Shown here: positions 44,535 through 53,507 of the stretch, piece by piece
Layout of the letters: each line of letters opens with the position of its first letter
Position numbering within the stretch: the stretch's first letter is position 1
DNA from: Parachlamydiales bacterium
GTDB lineage: Bacteria; Chlamydiota; Chlamydiia; Chlamydiales; JABDDJ01
Reading direction: 5' to 3'
Length of the DNA: 64,000 nucleotides
Assembly (NCBI GenBank): GCA_041671045.1
Contig: JBAZCF010000001.1
Span: 558,001-622,000 of the forward strand
The notes under the pieces: model-generated
Database searches by the model: none
What the model was told of the DNA's origin: nothing
The model's input: the letters and a program-made list of their open reading frames with translations, nothing else
Made by a program: the position numbers and the translations under genes

Positions 44535-45903
44535 GGAGCACCTCTTCAATAAGAGTTTCAATGATAGCAAAGTCGGTGTCTTGCAATACGCCAATAGGAG
44601 GCAGCATGCGTATGCGCGTAGGATTGCTGCCTGCGATGAAGGTGATGATCCCAGCTTGGAAAAGGGCTTTGACGATGGCAGTCGTTTTATCTGCAGCGCC
44701 GCCATAGGCTGTGAAGGCGACCATTGCTCCTATTCCAAAAGGTCCGTGAAGAGCTTGTGGATGGCGGTTGGATATGCGGTGTAGGAGGGTATGGAATTTA
44801 TCCTGCAGCTGCATCACCAAACCATTGGGGCCATAGTACGAGCCACTTGTTAGTTCAGTGATGATAGCGATCGATGCCCTGATGGCAGCGGTGCTGCTCG
44901 TAAAGGTTTGGCTTAGCAAGCCGGGTTTGGGCGCAAGATGTTTTCTGTAGAGAGTTGCACAGGTTTGTGAGAGTTTTCCTAAAGTCACAATGTCAGTCAG
45001 ATGGTCCACTTCGAAGTACTGCATTGCAAAAAGGCTGGATGTGCGTCCAAAGGTCTGTACTTCATCGACGATGACAAGGATGCCATCATCTTTTAGTATC
45101 TCCATCAATGTGATAAAGAACTCCTTAGTCCCTATATTAAAGCCTCCCTCGCCTTGAACTAATTCAAAACACATAGCAGCATGCTGTTTAGGGTAGCGGT
45201 GAAGGTGTGATTTCAAAGCGTTGACAGCTTTTTGGGTGCTTTCTTCCGGATGGGCAGGATCGTAAAAAGGTATATAGTCTACGAAAAGGGCTGTAGGTAT
45301 CCCTTCACGGAAAAATGCCTTATCAGTAATTTGAGAAGCCGCGATGGTCCTGCCCATGAAGCACCGTTCAAAGGCTAATATGCGATTAGCAGGATAGCGC
45401 TTCTGGAAAGCGATCTTCAGGGCATTTTCGTTAGCCATTACTCCTGTTGTAGACAGGAAACAATGATCGAATCCGGAATGTTGGATCAATATCTCCATTA
45501 GTTTAAGCGCATCCAGGTTTTGCTGCAGATTGCCTTGCATGATTACATCGCTTAAGGCTGCTTCAAAGACGGAGGCAAGATAGAGGGGATGGCTGTGTCC
45601 GAAATAGTGCGGTCCTATGCCGCTGATAAGATCATATTTAATGCTGCCGTCTAATAGTTCCACAAAGGGGCCTTTGCCGCTGCCGCTGCCGATGTAAGGG
45701 TGCCAAAGGGGTGCGCCGCGGGCTTTGGAAAATTGATCCAGCCAGTTGTCGTAATCTAATTTCCGTGCAGGGTCGGGCGGCTTGATACCGTGGATTGTAC
45801 TTTGGCTTTGCTCAAGAGCTTCGATCAGCAGTTTTTTTGCTTGGGCTAAACGGTGGTCTTGTTGCAGTCGTTCGGCAGCTAGCATTTGTATTGGATCAGT
45901 CAT
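44521..45903 (-). CDS. Class III PLP aminotransferase, probably succinylornithine transaminase by context
   Basis: PLP enzyme of the omega-amino acid transaminase group. 'ALSDVIMQGNLQQNLDALKL' and 'FDHCFLSTTGVMANENALKI' are substrate/cofactor regions, 'FELVQGEGGFNIGTKEFF' and 'IVDEVQTFGRTS' contain the PLP-contacting Asp, and Lys in 'VTLGKLSQT' is the Schiff-base residue. From ATG 45903 the product is 460 aa; the longer frame would need TTG 45942. It is longer than AstC (about 400 aa), and the N-terminal extension and general look are closer to lysine 6-aminotransferases. Its position between the M20 hydrolase and astD makes the AstC reaction (succinylornithine + 2-oxoglutarate) likely, but lysine or ornithine could be the true substrate. 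Confidence 0.85.
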   Translation of the reverse strand: MTDPIQMLAAERLQQDHRLAQAKKLLIEALEQSQSTIHGIKPPDPARKLDYDNWLDQFSKARGAPLWHPYIGSGSGKGPFVELLDGSIKYDLISGIGPHYFGHSHPLYLASVFEAALSDVIMQGNLQQNLDALKLMEILIQHSGFDHCFLSTTGVMANENALKIAFQKRYPANRILAFERCFMGRTIAASQITDKAFFREGIPTALFVDYIPFYDPAHPEESTQKAVNALKSHLHRYPKQHAAMCFELVQGEGGFNIGTKEFFITLMEILKDDGILVIVDEVQTFGRTSSLFAMQYFEVDHLTDIVTLGKLSQTCATLYRKHLAPKPGLLSQTFTSSTAAIRASIAIITELTSGSYYGPNGLVMQLQDKFHTLLHRISNRHPQALHGPFGIGAMVAFTAYGGAADKTTAIVKALFQAGIITFIAGSNPTRIRMLPPIGVLQDTDFAIIETLIEEVLLAHK

Positions 45904-47161
45904 TGTCAGTACCTGGATGCTTTTGAATGTGTTTTTCAGCAATGAATTCTATCGAAGGGGCATCGGATGCTAGGCTTAACAGCAATGCCGCGCTCAGTTT
46001 AGCTCTTTGGGATAAGCTGGGAAGCCATGCCCATTCTTCATCTGTGTGCAGTCCGCCACCGATGACACCTAGTGTGTCCAGGGTGGGAAGTCCCTCGGCA
46101 GCGAGGTTGTTGCCGTCGCAAACGCCGCCCGTCTTAGCAGTTTCAAGGGGGATTTGCAGGGTGCTTGCGCACTCCTGCAATCGTTGCAGCAGGTTTGCTG
46201 TTGCTTGGTCAAAAGGTTTAGGCGGCCTGCGGCTGCGTATTTGCAGTTCTATAGCAATATCATATTTCTCTTTAATTTTCTGCGCAGCCTCAAGCATACC
46301 TTTTTCAGCTTTTTTCATGGATGTTAAGCTGGGCGAACGCACATTAATGTAGCTCTGTGCATAGTCTGGCACAACGTTTGCAGCTTCGCCCCCCATCAGG
46401 ACCCCTACATTTAACGTGGTCGTTTCCGTGTTGAGCGGATAGATCGCTGTGATCCATTCTGCAAGAGCTACAACAGCATTTTTGCCTTTGTTAAAATCTC
46501 TGCCGGCATGGGCTTTTTGTCCGCGGGCTGAAGCTATATAATTTATTGATCCTTTGCGTTCTGTGACTATTGTACCGCCGGGCATTGCGGGCTCAAAGAT
46601 TAATCCAAAATGGTTTTGCCAAGCATATTGCCGCCATAGTGACTGTGAAGCGACAGAGCCTGTTTCTTCATCGGGAGTGATCAGAATATCCCAGCCGATT
46701 TTCCCGGCAAGAGGGCTCCTTTCCAGTGCCTTCAAAGCGTAGATCATGACAATCAGGCCGCCTTTCATATCTGCAGTTCCGGGACCGATAATTTTATCAG
46801 GGGCCGCTAATCGACATTTTTGAAATGGGGATGATTTAGGGAACACCGTATCCATATGCCCCCCAAGCAGAATTCTCAAGGGCGCTTTGGGGTAGCGGCG
46901 TATTAGAAGTGCATTGGCATTCTTTTTTAATGTTGTTTCCCCGTTAGTATGAAGTTCAGGTGTAAGTGGAAGTTCGAGTGTGCTGCGCTCACCTCGTAAA
47001 TCTGCTGTTGCATCCAGAAGAATTTGATGCACATGCGAGAGCCCTTCCAAGTTGTCGCTTCCGGAGTTTTGATCTGCGAGTTTTATCAGCAGTTCTTCCA
47101 TCATATGCTGTTGTGTATCAATCCAATCAAGGTAAGTGGAATATTCTTTGGGAATGGGCAT
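45896..47161 (-). CDS. M20 metallopeptidase, CPG2-like; candidate succinylglutamate desuccinylase
   Basis: Zinc hydrolase with the M20 metal ligands: His in 'LLGGHMDTVF', Asp in 'GPGTADMKGG', the Glu-Glu pair in 'TPDEETGS', Glu in 'IFEPAMPGG' and a final His in 'GGGLHTDEEW'. It is closest in look to carboxypeptidase G2-type enzymes, which cleave N-acylglutamates. Start at ATG 47161 (421 aa), since the frame upstream to 47224 encodes a hydrophobic, unlikely N-terminus; AGGAG is only one base before this ATG, which is unusually close. First gene of the AST operon. No AstE (M14-type) gene is seen, so this protein may hydrolyse succinylglutamate to succinate and glutamate. It overlaps the aminotransferase by eight bases. 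Confidence 0.85.
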   Translation of the reverse strand: MPIPKEYSTYLDWIDTQQHMMEELLIKLADQNSGSDNLEGLSHVHQILLDATADLRGERSTLELPLTPELHTNGETTLKKNANALLIRRYPKAPLRILLGGHMDTVFPKSSPFQKCRLAAPDKIIGPGTADMKGGLIVMIYALKALERSPLAGKIGWDILITPDEETGSVASQSLWRQYAWQNHFGLIFEPAMPGGTIVTERKGSINYIASARGQKAHAGRDFNKGKNAVVALAEWITAIYPLNTETTTLNVGVLMGGEAANVVPDYAQSYINVRSPSLTSMKKAEKGMLEAAQKIKEKYDIAIELQIRSRRPPKPFDQATANLLQRLQECASTLQIPLETAKTGGVCDGNNLAAEGLPTLDTLGVIGGGLHTDEEWAWLPSLSQRAKLSAALLLSLASDAPSIEFIAEKHIQKHPGTDND

Positions 47162-47293
47162 GCTCCTATAACTCTTAACTTTAAATTTATAAGTTAATTT
47201 AAATAATATAAAAAAAATGCACAACTAATTCCCTTCCTAGAAAATAGGCTGATCCGCTAATTTGACCAACATTGGTAGCTCATCTTAAGGAGA

Positions 47294-47512
47294 TTGCCTT
47301 CCATGGACAACGAAATTTGTGAACGAATAAAAAAAGAGCTTTCGCAAAAACATGAGTGTTACGTGCTTATTACTTGCGGAAAGCCGAATTCGAATGGGGA
47401 TATGGAAGTAAGCTTTAGTTACGGCGGAGACGCAGATTTAGCTTCTTATCTAATACAAGGTGCACAGTCATACATGGATGAAGAAGATGAGCGCACTCCC
47501 GCTTATTGTTAA
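47294..47512 (+). CDS. Small acidic protein heading the chemosensory operon, 72 aa
   Basis: No known family. 'CERIKKELSQKHECYVLITC' then 'GDMEVSFSYGGDADLASYLI' and an acidic tail ('MDEEDERTPAYC'), suggesting a small alpha-beta domain. AAGGAG before the ATG supports expression. It occupies the first slot of the operon, where a wsp cluster has the receptor WspA, but it has no transmembrane or coiled-coil signalling region and cannot be a receptor of the MCP type. It ends six bases before the first cheW. Divergent from the AST operon across about 130 bases. Confidence 0.75.
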   Translation: MPSMDNEICERIKKELSQKHECYVLITCGKPNSNGDMEVSFSYGGDADLASYLIQGAQSYMDEEDERTPAYC

Positions 47513-47518
47513 TACATC

Positions 47519-48001
47519 ATGTTAATGTTATCTTTCCAAAGTGGCGATTCATACTACGCAATTTCCGGTGATGCAGTCATTGAAGTTGTTCCTAGTGTAA
47601 AGCTATTTGTTTTGCCCACAGCTCCCTCCCAAGTCGTGGGATTACTCAACTATGGGGGGGGTCCTCTACCCGTTATTGATTTTTCTATTTTAATGGAATC
47701 ACGCCCCTCGAGAGAGGCGCTGCATACACGTATTATCATCCTTCAGGGAGAGGTAGATGAAAAACCATTTATGATTGGTCTTCGCGCTGAAAAAGTCACA
47801 GAAGTCTTCGACGGAAATCTCGAAGACTTTCAAGATAAAGGAATTACAAACAATAAATGGCCCTTTTTAGACGGCGTAATGGCTAAATCTAATCAAGTAA
47901 TCCAACGGATCGATGCAGAAAAACTTTTTGAATGGTATAGCAATGTTGTACAGAAAGGTATTGAATCCGCAATGGAAAATATTGAATTATGGAGTCATTA
48001 A
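47519..48001 (+). CDS. CheW-like coupling protein (WspB position)
   Basis: 160-aa CheW domain: 'LSFQSGDSYYAISGDAVIEV' at the start, 'VVGLLNYGGGPLPVIDFSIL' in the middle and 'IIILQGEVDEKPFMIGLRAE' later, the three typical strands. CheW couples receptors to the CheA kinase. In wsp operons the first CheW is WspB. It overlaps the following cheR by 13 bases, so translation is likely coupled. Confidence 0.9.
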   Translation: MLMLSFQSGDSYYAISGDAVIEVVPSVKLFVLPTAPSQVVGLLNYGGGPLPVIDFSILMESRPSREALHTRIIILQGEVDEKPFMIGLRAEKVTEVFDGNLEDFQDKGITNNKWPFLDGVMAKSNQVIQRIDAEKLFEWYSNVVQKGIESAMENIELWSH

Positions 48002-49191
48002 AGCGCATATGTTTACTATTTGAGCAAAGGCTTGGCTATAATACACACTATCTTGCCGATTCGCTCTGGGAAAGAGCGATTAAAGAGCGCATGAAAGAAC
48101 TGCTGTATGAAGACGAGAAGCTTTACTATAATTACTTGGCCACGAATGAAGCCGAATTTCAACATCTGACAGAAAAAATTGTGGTGATAGAGACATGGTT
48201 TTTTCGCGATTCAGCAGCTTATGATTACCTGGTGGAATGGTTGAAAACCTTTTTGAATAAAGGCAACACCCGTATGGTGCGCATTCTTAGCGTTCCATGT
48301 TCTACCGGTGAAGAACCTTATTCTATTGCCATTGCACTGCAAGATGCAGGCATCCCTTCCTCCCAATACCTTATTGAAGGCGTCGATATCAGCAGAGAAT
48401 TGATAGAGAGAGGACTGAAAGGGGTGTATAGCAAAAACTCCTTCAGAAACCTTAAAGAAAAATACTTCAAAAATTATTTCGTCAAAAAAGGCGAAAACTA
48501 CTCAATAATAACCGACGTACGTTCACAAGTTTTCCTTAGACATGGCAATGCAATGCTGGAAAGTACTTATCCTCAGAATGTTGCTTATGATGCTATCTTC
48601 TGCCGCAACCTAATGATTTATCTTGATACCGCTTCGCAAAAAAAACTTTTTGCCATCCTTGCCAAAAAGTTGAAGCCTGAAGGAAGGTTATTCGTTGCCC
48701 CATCAGAATTAGAAGCCGCTCGAATCAATGGTTTCCAGGCAATGGGAACTCCTCAAGCATGCGCTTTGCGTTACAATTATGATGAAACACCTACACCAGT
48801 AAAACAATCCCAACATCTAAGCGCGAAAGAAGCTGAAGCCATCCTCATGTCGTTCAGCATCCCATTAAACCGTAGAAAAAGTATGAATAGGATGAAAGAG
48901 GCAATGGCATTGGCTGATAACGGTAGTTTCAAGAAAGCTGAAATACTTTGCCAAGAGCATCTGAAAGAAAATAAAGACGATCCGGAAGCCTTTTACCTCC
49001 TCGGGCTCATCTGTCAAGCATGCTCTGATTTTCCGAAAGCTGAAGAATATTTTACTAAGACTTTATATTTAGCACCTGAACATTATGAAGCCTTAATACA
49101 TATGTCTCTCATCATGGAAAGGCATGGCGACCACGACCGCGCGTCCGTTTTTAAAAAAAGGGCGCAAAGACAACATAATAAAAGTGTATAA
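47989..49191 (+). CDS. CheR-type methyltransferase with C-terminal TPR repeats (WspC-like)
   Basis: SAM-dependent glutamate methyltransferase acting on receptor signalling domains. 'ETWFFRDSAAYDYL' (about 68-81) is the N-terminal/catalytic block, 'SVPCSTGEEPYSIAI' the SAM-binding motif, 'IEGVDISRELIERG' the acidic loop and 'IFCRNLMIYLD' the conserved Asn region. After residue 300 there are tetratricopeptide repeats ('DPEAFYLLGLICQACSDFPK', 'HYEALIHMSLIMERHGDHDR'). The CheR-TPR fusion is the architecture of WspC and FrzF. No receptor substrate is encoded in this window. Confidence 0.93.
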   Translation: MESLKRICLLFEQRLGYNTHYLADSLWERAIKERMKELLYEDEKLYYNYLATNEAEFQHLTEKIVVIETWFFRDSAAYDYLVEWLKTFLNKGNTRMVRILSVPCSTGEEPYSIAIALQDAGIPSSQYLIEGVDISRELIERGLKGVYSKNSFRNLKEKYFKNYFVKKGENYSIITDVRSQVFLRHGNAMLESTYPQNVAYDAIFCRNLMIYLDTASQKKLFAILAKKLKPEGRLFVAPSELEAARINGFQAMGTPQACALRYNYDETPTPVKQSQHLSAKEAEAILMSFSIPLNRRKSMNRMKEAMALADNGSFKKAEILCQEHLKENKDDPEAFYLLGLICQACSDFPKAEEYFTKTLYLAPEHYEALIHMSLIMERHGDHDRASVFKKRAQRQHNKSV

Positions 49192-49194
49192 CCC

Positions 49195-49803
49195 ATGCCT
49201 GAACCCCTAGATCTGTTAACACAGTCTACAAGTAATTATGCTGAGAAGCTGTTAGACAGGGTGCCTGAAGCTTCGTACATGGCTATGTGGGAAGATTTGC
49301 TCAGGAAGACCAAAGTTGCTCAGGATGAAACACAGGAAAGCTCCCTGCTACTTTTCCGTTTGGGAGTGGAATGGCTAGGTATTTCAACCAAAATGGTGGA
49401 AGAAGTATTAGAAATACGCCCCGTGCATATTGTCCCCTCGACACGAAGCAATATTTTTCTCGGTGTCGTGAATGCCAGAGGCCAACTCCGCCTATGTGTT
49501 GCTTTGCATAAACTTCTAGAAATCTCAAGCAATATCGACGTCTCGATCAAAGAACGGTATTCTGTAGAAAGAAAATATCGACGTCTTCTGGCCATAAGAA
49601 GAGGCGGGGAGATTTGGGTTTTCCCCGTAGATGAAATTCATGGCATTATCAGTTTTGATTCATCCATGCTCGTCAATATCCCTATTACAGTTTCTAAATC
49701 CACGGCTAACTATATCAAAGGTCTCCTCCATTGGCAGGAGCGAAGTGTCGGCGTACTGGACGATGAACTGCTTTTTGAAAGCCTACGGAGATTGATACCG
49801 TGA
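49195..49803 (+). CDS. Second CheW-like coupling protein with N-terminal extension (WspD position)
   Basis: 202 aa. The first 45 residues are a helical extension, then a CheW domain: 'LLLFRLGVEWLGISTKMVEE', 'PSTRSNIFLGVVNARGQLRL', 'RRLLAIRRGGEIWVFPVDEI'. WspD is likewise a longer CheW lying between the CheR and CheA genes. It starts three bases after cheR and overlaps cheA by four bases (GTGA). Confidence 0.9.
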   Translation: MPEPLDLLTQSTSNYAEKLLDRVPEASYMAMWEDLLRKTKVAQDETQESSLLLFRLGVEWLGISTKMVEEVLEIRPVHIVPSTRSNIFLGVVNARGQLRLCVALHKLLEISSNIDVSIKERYSVERKYRRLLAIRRGGEIWVFPVDEIHGIISFDSSMLVNIPITVSKSTANYIKGLLHWQERSVGVLDDELLFESLRRLIP

Positions 49804-52466
49804 ACGCTGAGAAAGGAAACCCCCGTGACGCCATACTTAAAGTCTTTTTGACCGATCTTCAAAAAGATACCAATACCTTGCGCACACTGCTGCTTAAAAC
49901 AAAACAAGTGGAGTGGGATCAGGTAAAGCAGGTATTAAGTCACGTTGCCGGCTGCGCAAGGCTTGCAAAATGCAGCGTTGTAGCACAATATGCCTCGATG
50001 CTTCTAGATAACATTAATAAAATTAATGAGAACCCTGAATTAAACGTTAAAGCTATTCAAGTCATACATGATGGTGTAGCAAATTTAGTTAAGCTTTCCT
50101 CAGAAGAAATCTCATTGGTAGAATGGGAAAAGAAAGCTGTAGAATGGCTTCAAAATACCCCTTCAACACCTAAAAAATCTAAACATGAATCACTGCAAAT
50201 TCCCAGAGAGCAGACGCCGGAACATATTTTGGGAATGTTCGCTAATGAACTTGAGATCCAAGTCGAAGAACTGAATAAAGGGCTGCTCCGTTTAGAACAT
50301 AACCGCAATGATAAGCTGACCTTGCAAGTGATGATGCGCGCTGCACACTCAGTCAAAGGGGCGTCCAGAGTTGTAGGACTGTCAGGAATTGTCCGCTTAG
50401 CGCATATCATCGAAGAGTGCTTTGTCAGTGCACAGCAACATCGCATCGACCTAGGTGAAAAAGAGGTCGAACATCTCTTCAAAGCTGTTGACTTCCTTTC
50501 CAAACTCTCAAAAGAGCCCCCATTAGAAATACCTCCCTATATGCGCAGTAACAGTGATGAAGTCGATAAACTTTGCCATAACTTGGAAGAGTGCATATTC
50601 GCTGCCGGCGGTACTTTTACACCCTTATCTGAGATTATAGAGGATGTAGACCAGGGGATCTTTCCCGACGAGCCATTGCTCATTCCCTTAGCGCCTTCCC
50701 AAGCACAGCAGCGCGCTTTGCGTGTGACAGCAGAAACATTAAATCGATTGATGGGGATAGCGGGCGAAGCTCTGGTAGAATCTCGTTGGCTTACCCCCTT
50801 CTCAGCCTCCTTGATGAAAATCAAACGCGAACAAGGCGCCTTTGCCTCATTACTTGATGAGCTCAGGACCATTGTAGGAGAGAAGCTGCAAGGAGACCGC
50901 TTAGATGATGAATTCAGCCTTTTGCTGCACAATATAGGCCATTGCCAGCATGAACTTTCCAACCGCCTTTCAGAATTTGAAATGTTCTCCCGTCGTTATT
51001 CAAAGATTGCTGAAAGATTATATCATGAAGTAATAGAAAGCCGTATGCGGCCATTTTCGGACATTACCGGCGGCTTCCCCCGCATGATCCGCGATTTGGC
51101 GAAGCAGCTCCATAAGAAGGTTGTTTTTGAAATGAGAGGGGAGTCGACTCCTGTCGATAGAGAAATCTTGGAAAAATTGGAAATTCCCCTTACACATATT
51201 TTAAGAAATTCCATAGACCACGGGATCGAACTGCCATTGGAACGAGCGCAAAAAGGAAAGCTTGAAGAAGGGTCTATTGTCCTGACAGCCCAGCATAGAG
51301 CCGGAATGCTGGCGATTGAGGTGTCTGACGACGGAGCCGGTGTTGATATAGAACAGATTAAGCAGACCATCCTAGCTAGAAACCTTGCCAGCAAAGAGAT
51401 TTTAAAAAGCTTAACCAAGCAAGAGCTATTTGAATTCATGCTATTGCCAGGGTTTTCCACCTCAAAGAATGTAACCGAGATTTCAGGTCGGGGTGTAGGC
51501 TTAAGTTCTGTGCAAACATTTGTACACGAAGTGGGAGGAAGGATTACCCTAAGTTCAGAATATGGGCAAGGATTCCATATTAGCATGATCCTTCCTTTAA
51601 CTTTATCCGTAGTAAGGGCCCTTCTCATACAAATAGGTTCTGAACCCTACGCGTTGCCACTAGCCAAGATCGAGAAAGTCCATGTCGTAGAAAAAAAACA
51701 GCTTGAATATGTAGAGCAACGCCCCTTTTTTCGTCTTCAAGACGAGAATGTCGGCTTAATATCAGCTAGCGAAGTCCTCGAGCTCCCCCCATTCCCCACA
51801 GGCGACTTGCTGCCCGTTGTCGTCTTAAGCGATCAGAATAACCATTACGGTATCATCGTAGATAAGTTCATAGGTGAAAAAGAACTAGTTGTCCAGGAAC
51901 TCGACCCATTATTAGGCAAAGTGCCCAACATTAGCACAGGCGCATTTATGGAAGACGGATCCCCCATCCTTATTCTAGATGTCGAAGACCTTTTACGTAC
52001 GATAGATATGTCGCTTTCAGGTGGACGCTTAAAGTCCTTTAGAGGTATTGAGTCCCTAGAAGGAGTTAAACGAAAGAAGAAACGAATATTAGTCGTAGAC
52101 GACTCCATCACAGTGCGTGAAGTAGAATGCCGTCTTCTAGAAAATCAAGGCTATGAAGTTGAAACTGCTGTCAATGGCATGGACGGCTGGAATGCATTGC
52201 GCACAGCATCATACGACCTCATTGTCACAGATATCGATATGCCGCGTATGAATGGCATAGATTTTGTAAAATCAATCCGCGCAGACGCCCGCTTCAGTGA
52301 CTTGCCTGTAATGATAGTCTCTTATAAAGAACGGGATGAAGACAGAGTGAAAGGGCTGGAAGCAGGCGCTAACTATTACCTGACTAAAAGTAGTTTTCAT
52401 GACGAAACATTAGTCAAAGCGGTTAAAGATTTGATAGGCGAAGCAAGTACAGGGGCTTACCCATGA
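49800..52466 (+). CDS. Hybrid CheA histidine kinase with C-terminal receiver (WspE-like)
   Basis: 888 aa, GTG start. Domains in order: a helical region with a possible second, degenerate Hpt (His48 in 'LSHVAGCARL'); a canonical Hpt with phospho-accepting His183 ('AAHSVKGASR'); dimerisation helices (about 310-430); the ATPase domain with 'HILRNSIDHGIELP' (N box), 'VSDDGAGVD' (G1) and 'GRGVGLSSV' (G2); a CheW-like regulatory domain (about 600-745); and a receiver (762-888) with Asp811 in 'VTDIDMPRMNG'. No P2 CheY-binding domain is evident. WspE has the same CheA-REC layout. Its targets here should be its own receiver, CheB and the REC-PP2C protein encoded downstream. Confidence 0.94.
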   Translation: MNAEKGNPRDAILKVFLTDLQKDTNTLRTLLLKTKQVEWDQVKQVLSHVAGCARLAKCSVVAQYASMLLDNINKINENPELNVKAIQVIHDGVANLVKLSSEEISLVEWEKKAVEWLQNTPSTPKKSKHESLQIPREQTPEHILGMFANELEIQVEELNKGLLRLEHNRNDKLTLQVMMRAAHSVKGASRVVGLSGIVRLAHIIEECFVSAQQHRIDLGEKEVEHLFKAVDFLSKLSKEPPLEIPPYMRSNSDEVDKLCHNLEECIFAAGGTFTPLSEIIEDVDQGIFPDEPLLIPLAPSQAQQRALRVTAETLNRLMGIAGEALVESRWLTPFSASLMKIKREQGAFASLLDELRTIVGEKLQGDRLDDEFSLLLHNIGHCQHELSNRLSEFEMFSRRYSKIAERLYHEVIESRMRPFSDITGGFPRMIRDLAKQLHKKVVFEMRGESTPVDREILEKLEIPLTHILRNSIDHGIELPLERAQKGKLEEGSIVLTAQHRAGMLAIEVSDDGAGVDIEQIKQTILARNLASKEILKSLTKQELFEFMLLPGFSTSKNVTEISGRGVGLSSVQTFVHEVGGRITLSSEYGQGFHISMILPLTLSVVRALLIQIGSEPYALPLAKIEKVHVVEKKQLEYVEQRPFFRLQDENVGLISASEVLELPPFPTGDLLPVVVLSDQNNHYGIIVDKFIGEKELVVQELDPLLGKVPNISTGAFMEDGSPILILDVEDLLRTIDMSLSGGRLKSFRGIESLEGVKRKKKRILVVDDSITVREVECRLLENQGYEVETAVNGMDGWNALRTASYDLIVTDIDMPRMNGIDFVKSIRADARFSDLPVMIVSYKERDEDRVKGLEAGANYYLTKSSFHDETLVKAVKDLIGEASTGAYP

Positions 52467-53500
52467 AGATCGCCATTGTTAATGATGACCCTGCAATAAT
52501 AAAAGCTTTGCAAACTTTCCTGAAGCAAGATCCATCCTATAAACTTGTCTGGATTGCAAAATCGGGTGATGAAGCAATTGCAAACTCTCTATCCAATTTA
52601 CCTGACCTTATTTTGATGGATATCGCTATGCCCGGACTAAATGGCGTGGAGACCACAAAGTATATCATGCAGCATACTCCCACAGCGATCATTATTGTTA
52701 CATTCCCACTAATAAAAGAAACGCATCTGGTCTTTGAAGCTATAGGAGAAGGTGCTATAGATGCACTTAACGTAACACTTTCAGATTATTCTATTGTAGA
52801 ATCAGAATCCCTCCATTACAAAATTCAAACAATAGGCAGACTTAAAGGGAAAATCCTTAGCAAGCTCAAAAAAACAGCAGAAAAACACGTTGAACCCTTA
52901 ATGGCAAATAAAGAACCTTTCCCCATTTTGCTCACCATTGGGGCTTCGACGGGTGGACCTGTCGCGCTTTCGAAAATCCTTACAAGCCTGCCGTCTAACC
53001 TACCCTTAGCAATAGTCATCATTCAGCACGTCGACGAAAGGTTTATTGGGGGGTTAGCCCACTGGCTCAAAGACCAAAGCGGTCAGAACGTCAAACTTAT
53101 TACAGCCGGCGATATACCCAAACCCGGTGTTGTACTATTGGCAAGCAAAAACCAGCACCTCGTGGTGCGCCATAATGGAACGTTAAACTATACGACCTTT
53201 CCTAAAGGCACCCCCTATATTCCCTCGGTCGATGTATTTTACCATAGTTTATACCAGCACTGGCCGCAAAAATCTATTGCGATACTTCTTACAGGAATGG
53301 GAAATGATGGAGCGCAAGGGATGAAAAGTTTGCGTGAAAAAGGGTGGCATACAATTGCAGAACATGAGAAAAGTTGCGTGATCTTTGGTATGCCGCGTGC
53401 AGCGATAGAAGCCGGAGGCGCAGAAGAAGTTGTCGAATGCGGACATATGCCCGCTGCCATATTAACCGCCTTTCGTGAAATAGCAAAAGCCAAAGGGTAG
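52463..53500 (+). CDS. CheB-type methylesterase (WspF-like)
   Basis: 345-aa response regulator/protein-glutamate methylesterase. The receiver has phospho-acceptor Asp53 in 'LILMDIAMPGLNG', though the signature Lys seems replaced (the position after 'IIIVTF' holds 'PLIK'). The esterase triad is visible: Ser162 in 'IGASTGGP', His189 in 'IIQHVDERF' and Asp282 in 'LTGMGNDGA'. It removes methyl groups placed by CheR, providing adaptation. The start overlaps the cheA stop by four bases (ATGA). In wsp, loss of WspF hyperactivates the system. Confidence 0.93.
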   Translation: MKIAIVNDDPAIIKALQTFLKQDPSYKLVWIAKSGDEAIANSLSNLPDLILMDIAMPGLNGVETTKYIMQHTPTAIIIVTFPLIKETHLVFEAIGEGAIDALNVTLSDYSIVESESLHYKIQTIGRLKGKILSKLKKTAEKHVEPLMANKEPFPILLTIGASTGGPVALSKILTSLPSNLPLAIVIIQHVDERFIGGLAHWLKDQSGQNVKLITAGDIPKPGVVLLASKNQHLVVRHNGTLNYTTFPKGTPYIPSVDVFYHSLYQHWPQKSIAILLTGMGNDGAQGMKSLREKGWHTIAEHEKSCVIFGMPRAAIEAGGAEEVVECGHMPAAILTAFREIAKAKG

Positions 53501-53507
53501 CCACAAC

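Noticed and set aside
44535..44705. 57-residue extension of AstD
   Set aside because: It reads through the aminotransferase gene in another frame and is unlike AstD; a TTG with good ribosome binding site explains the start.
51023..51628. 201-codon open frame on the minus strand
   Set aside because: Antisense to the CheA ATPase domain; no family resemblance.
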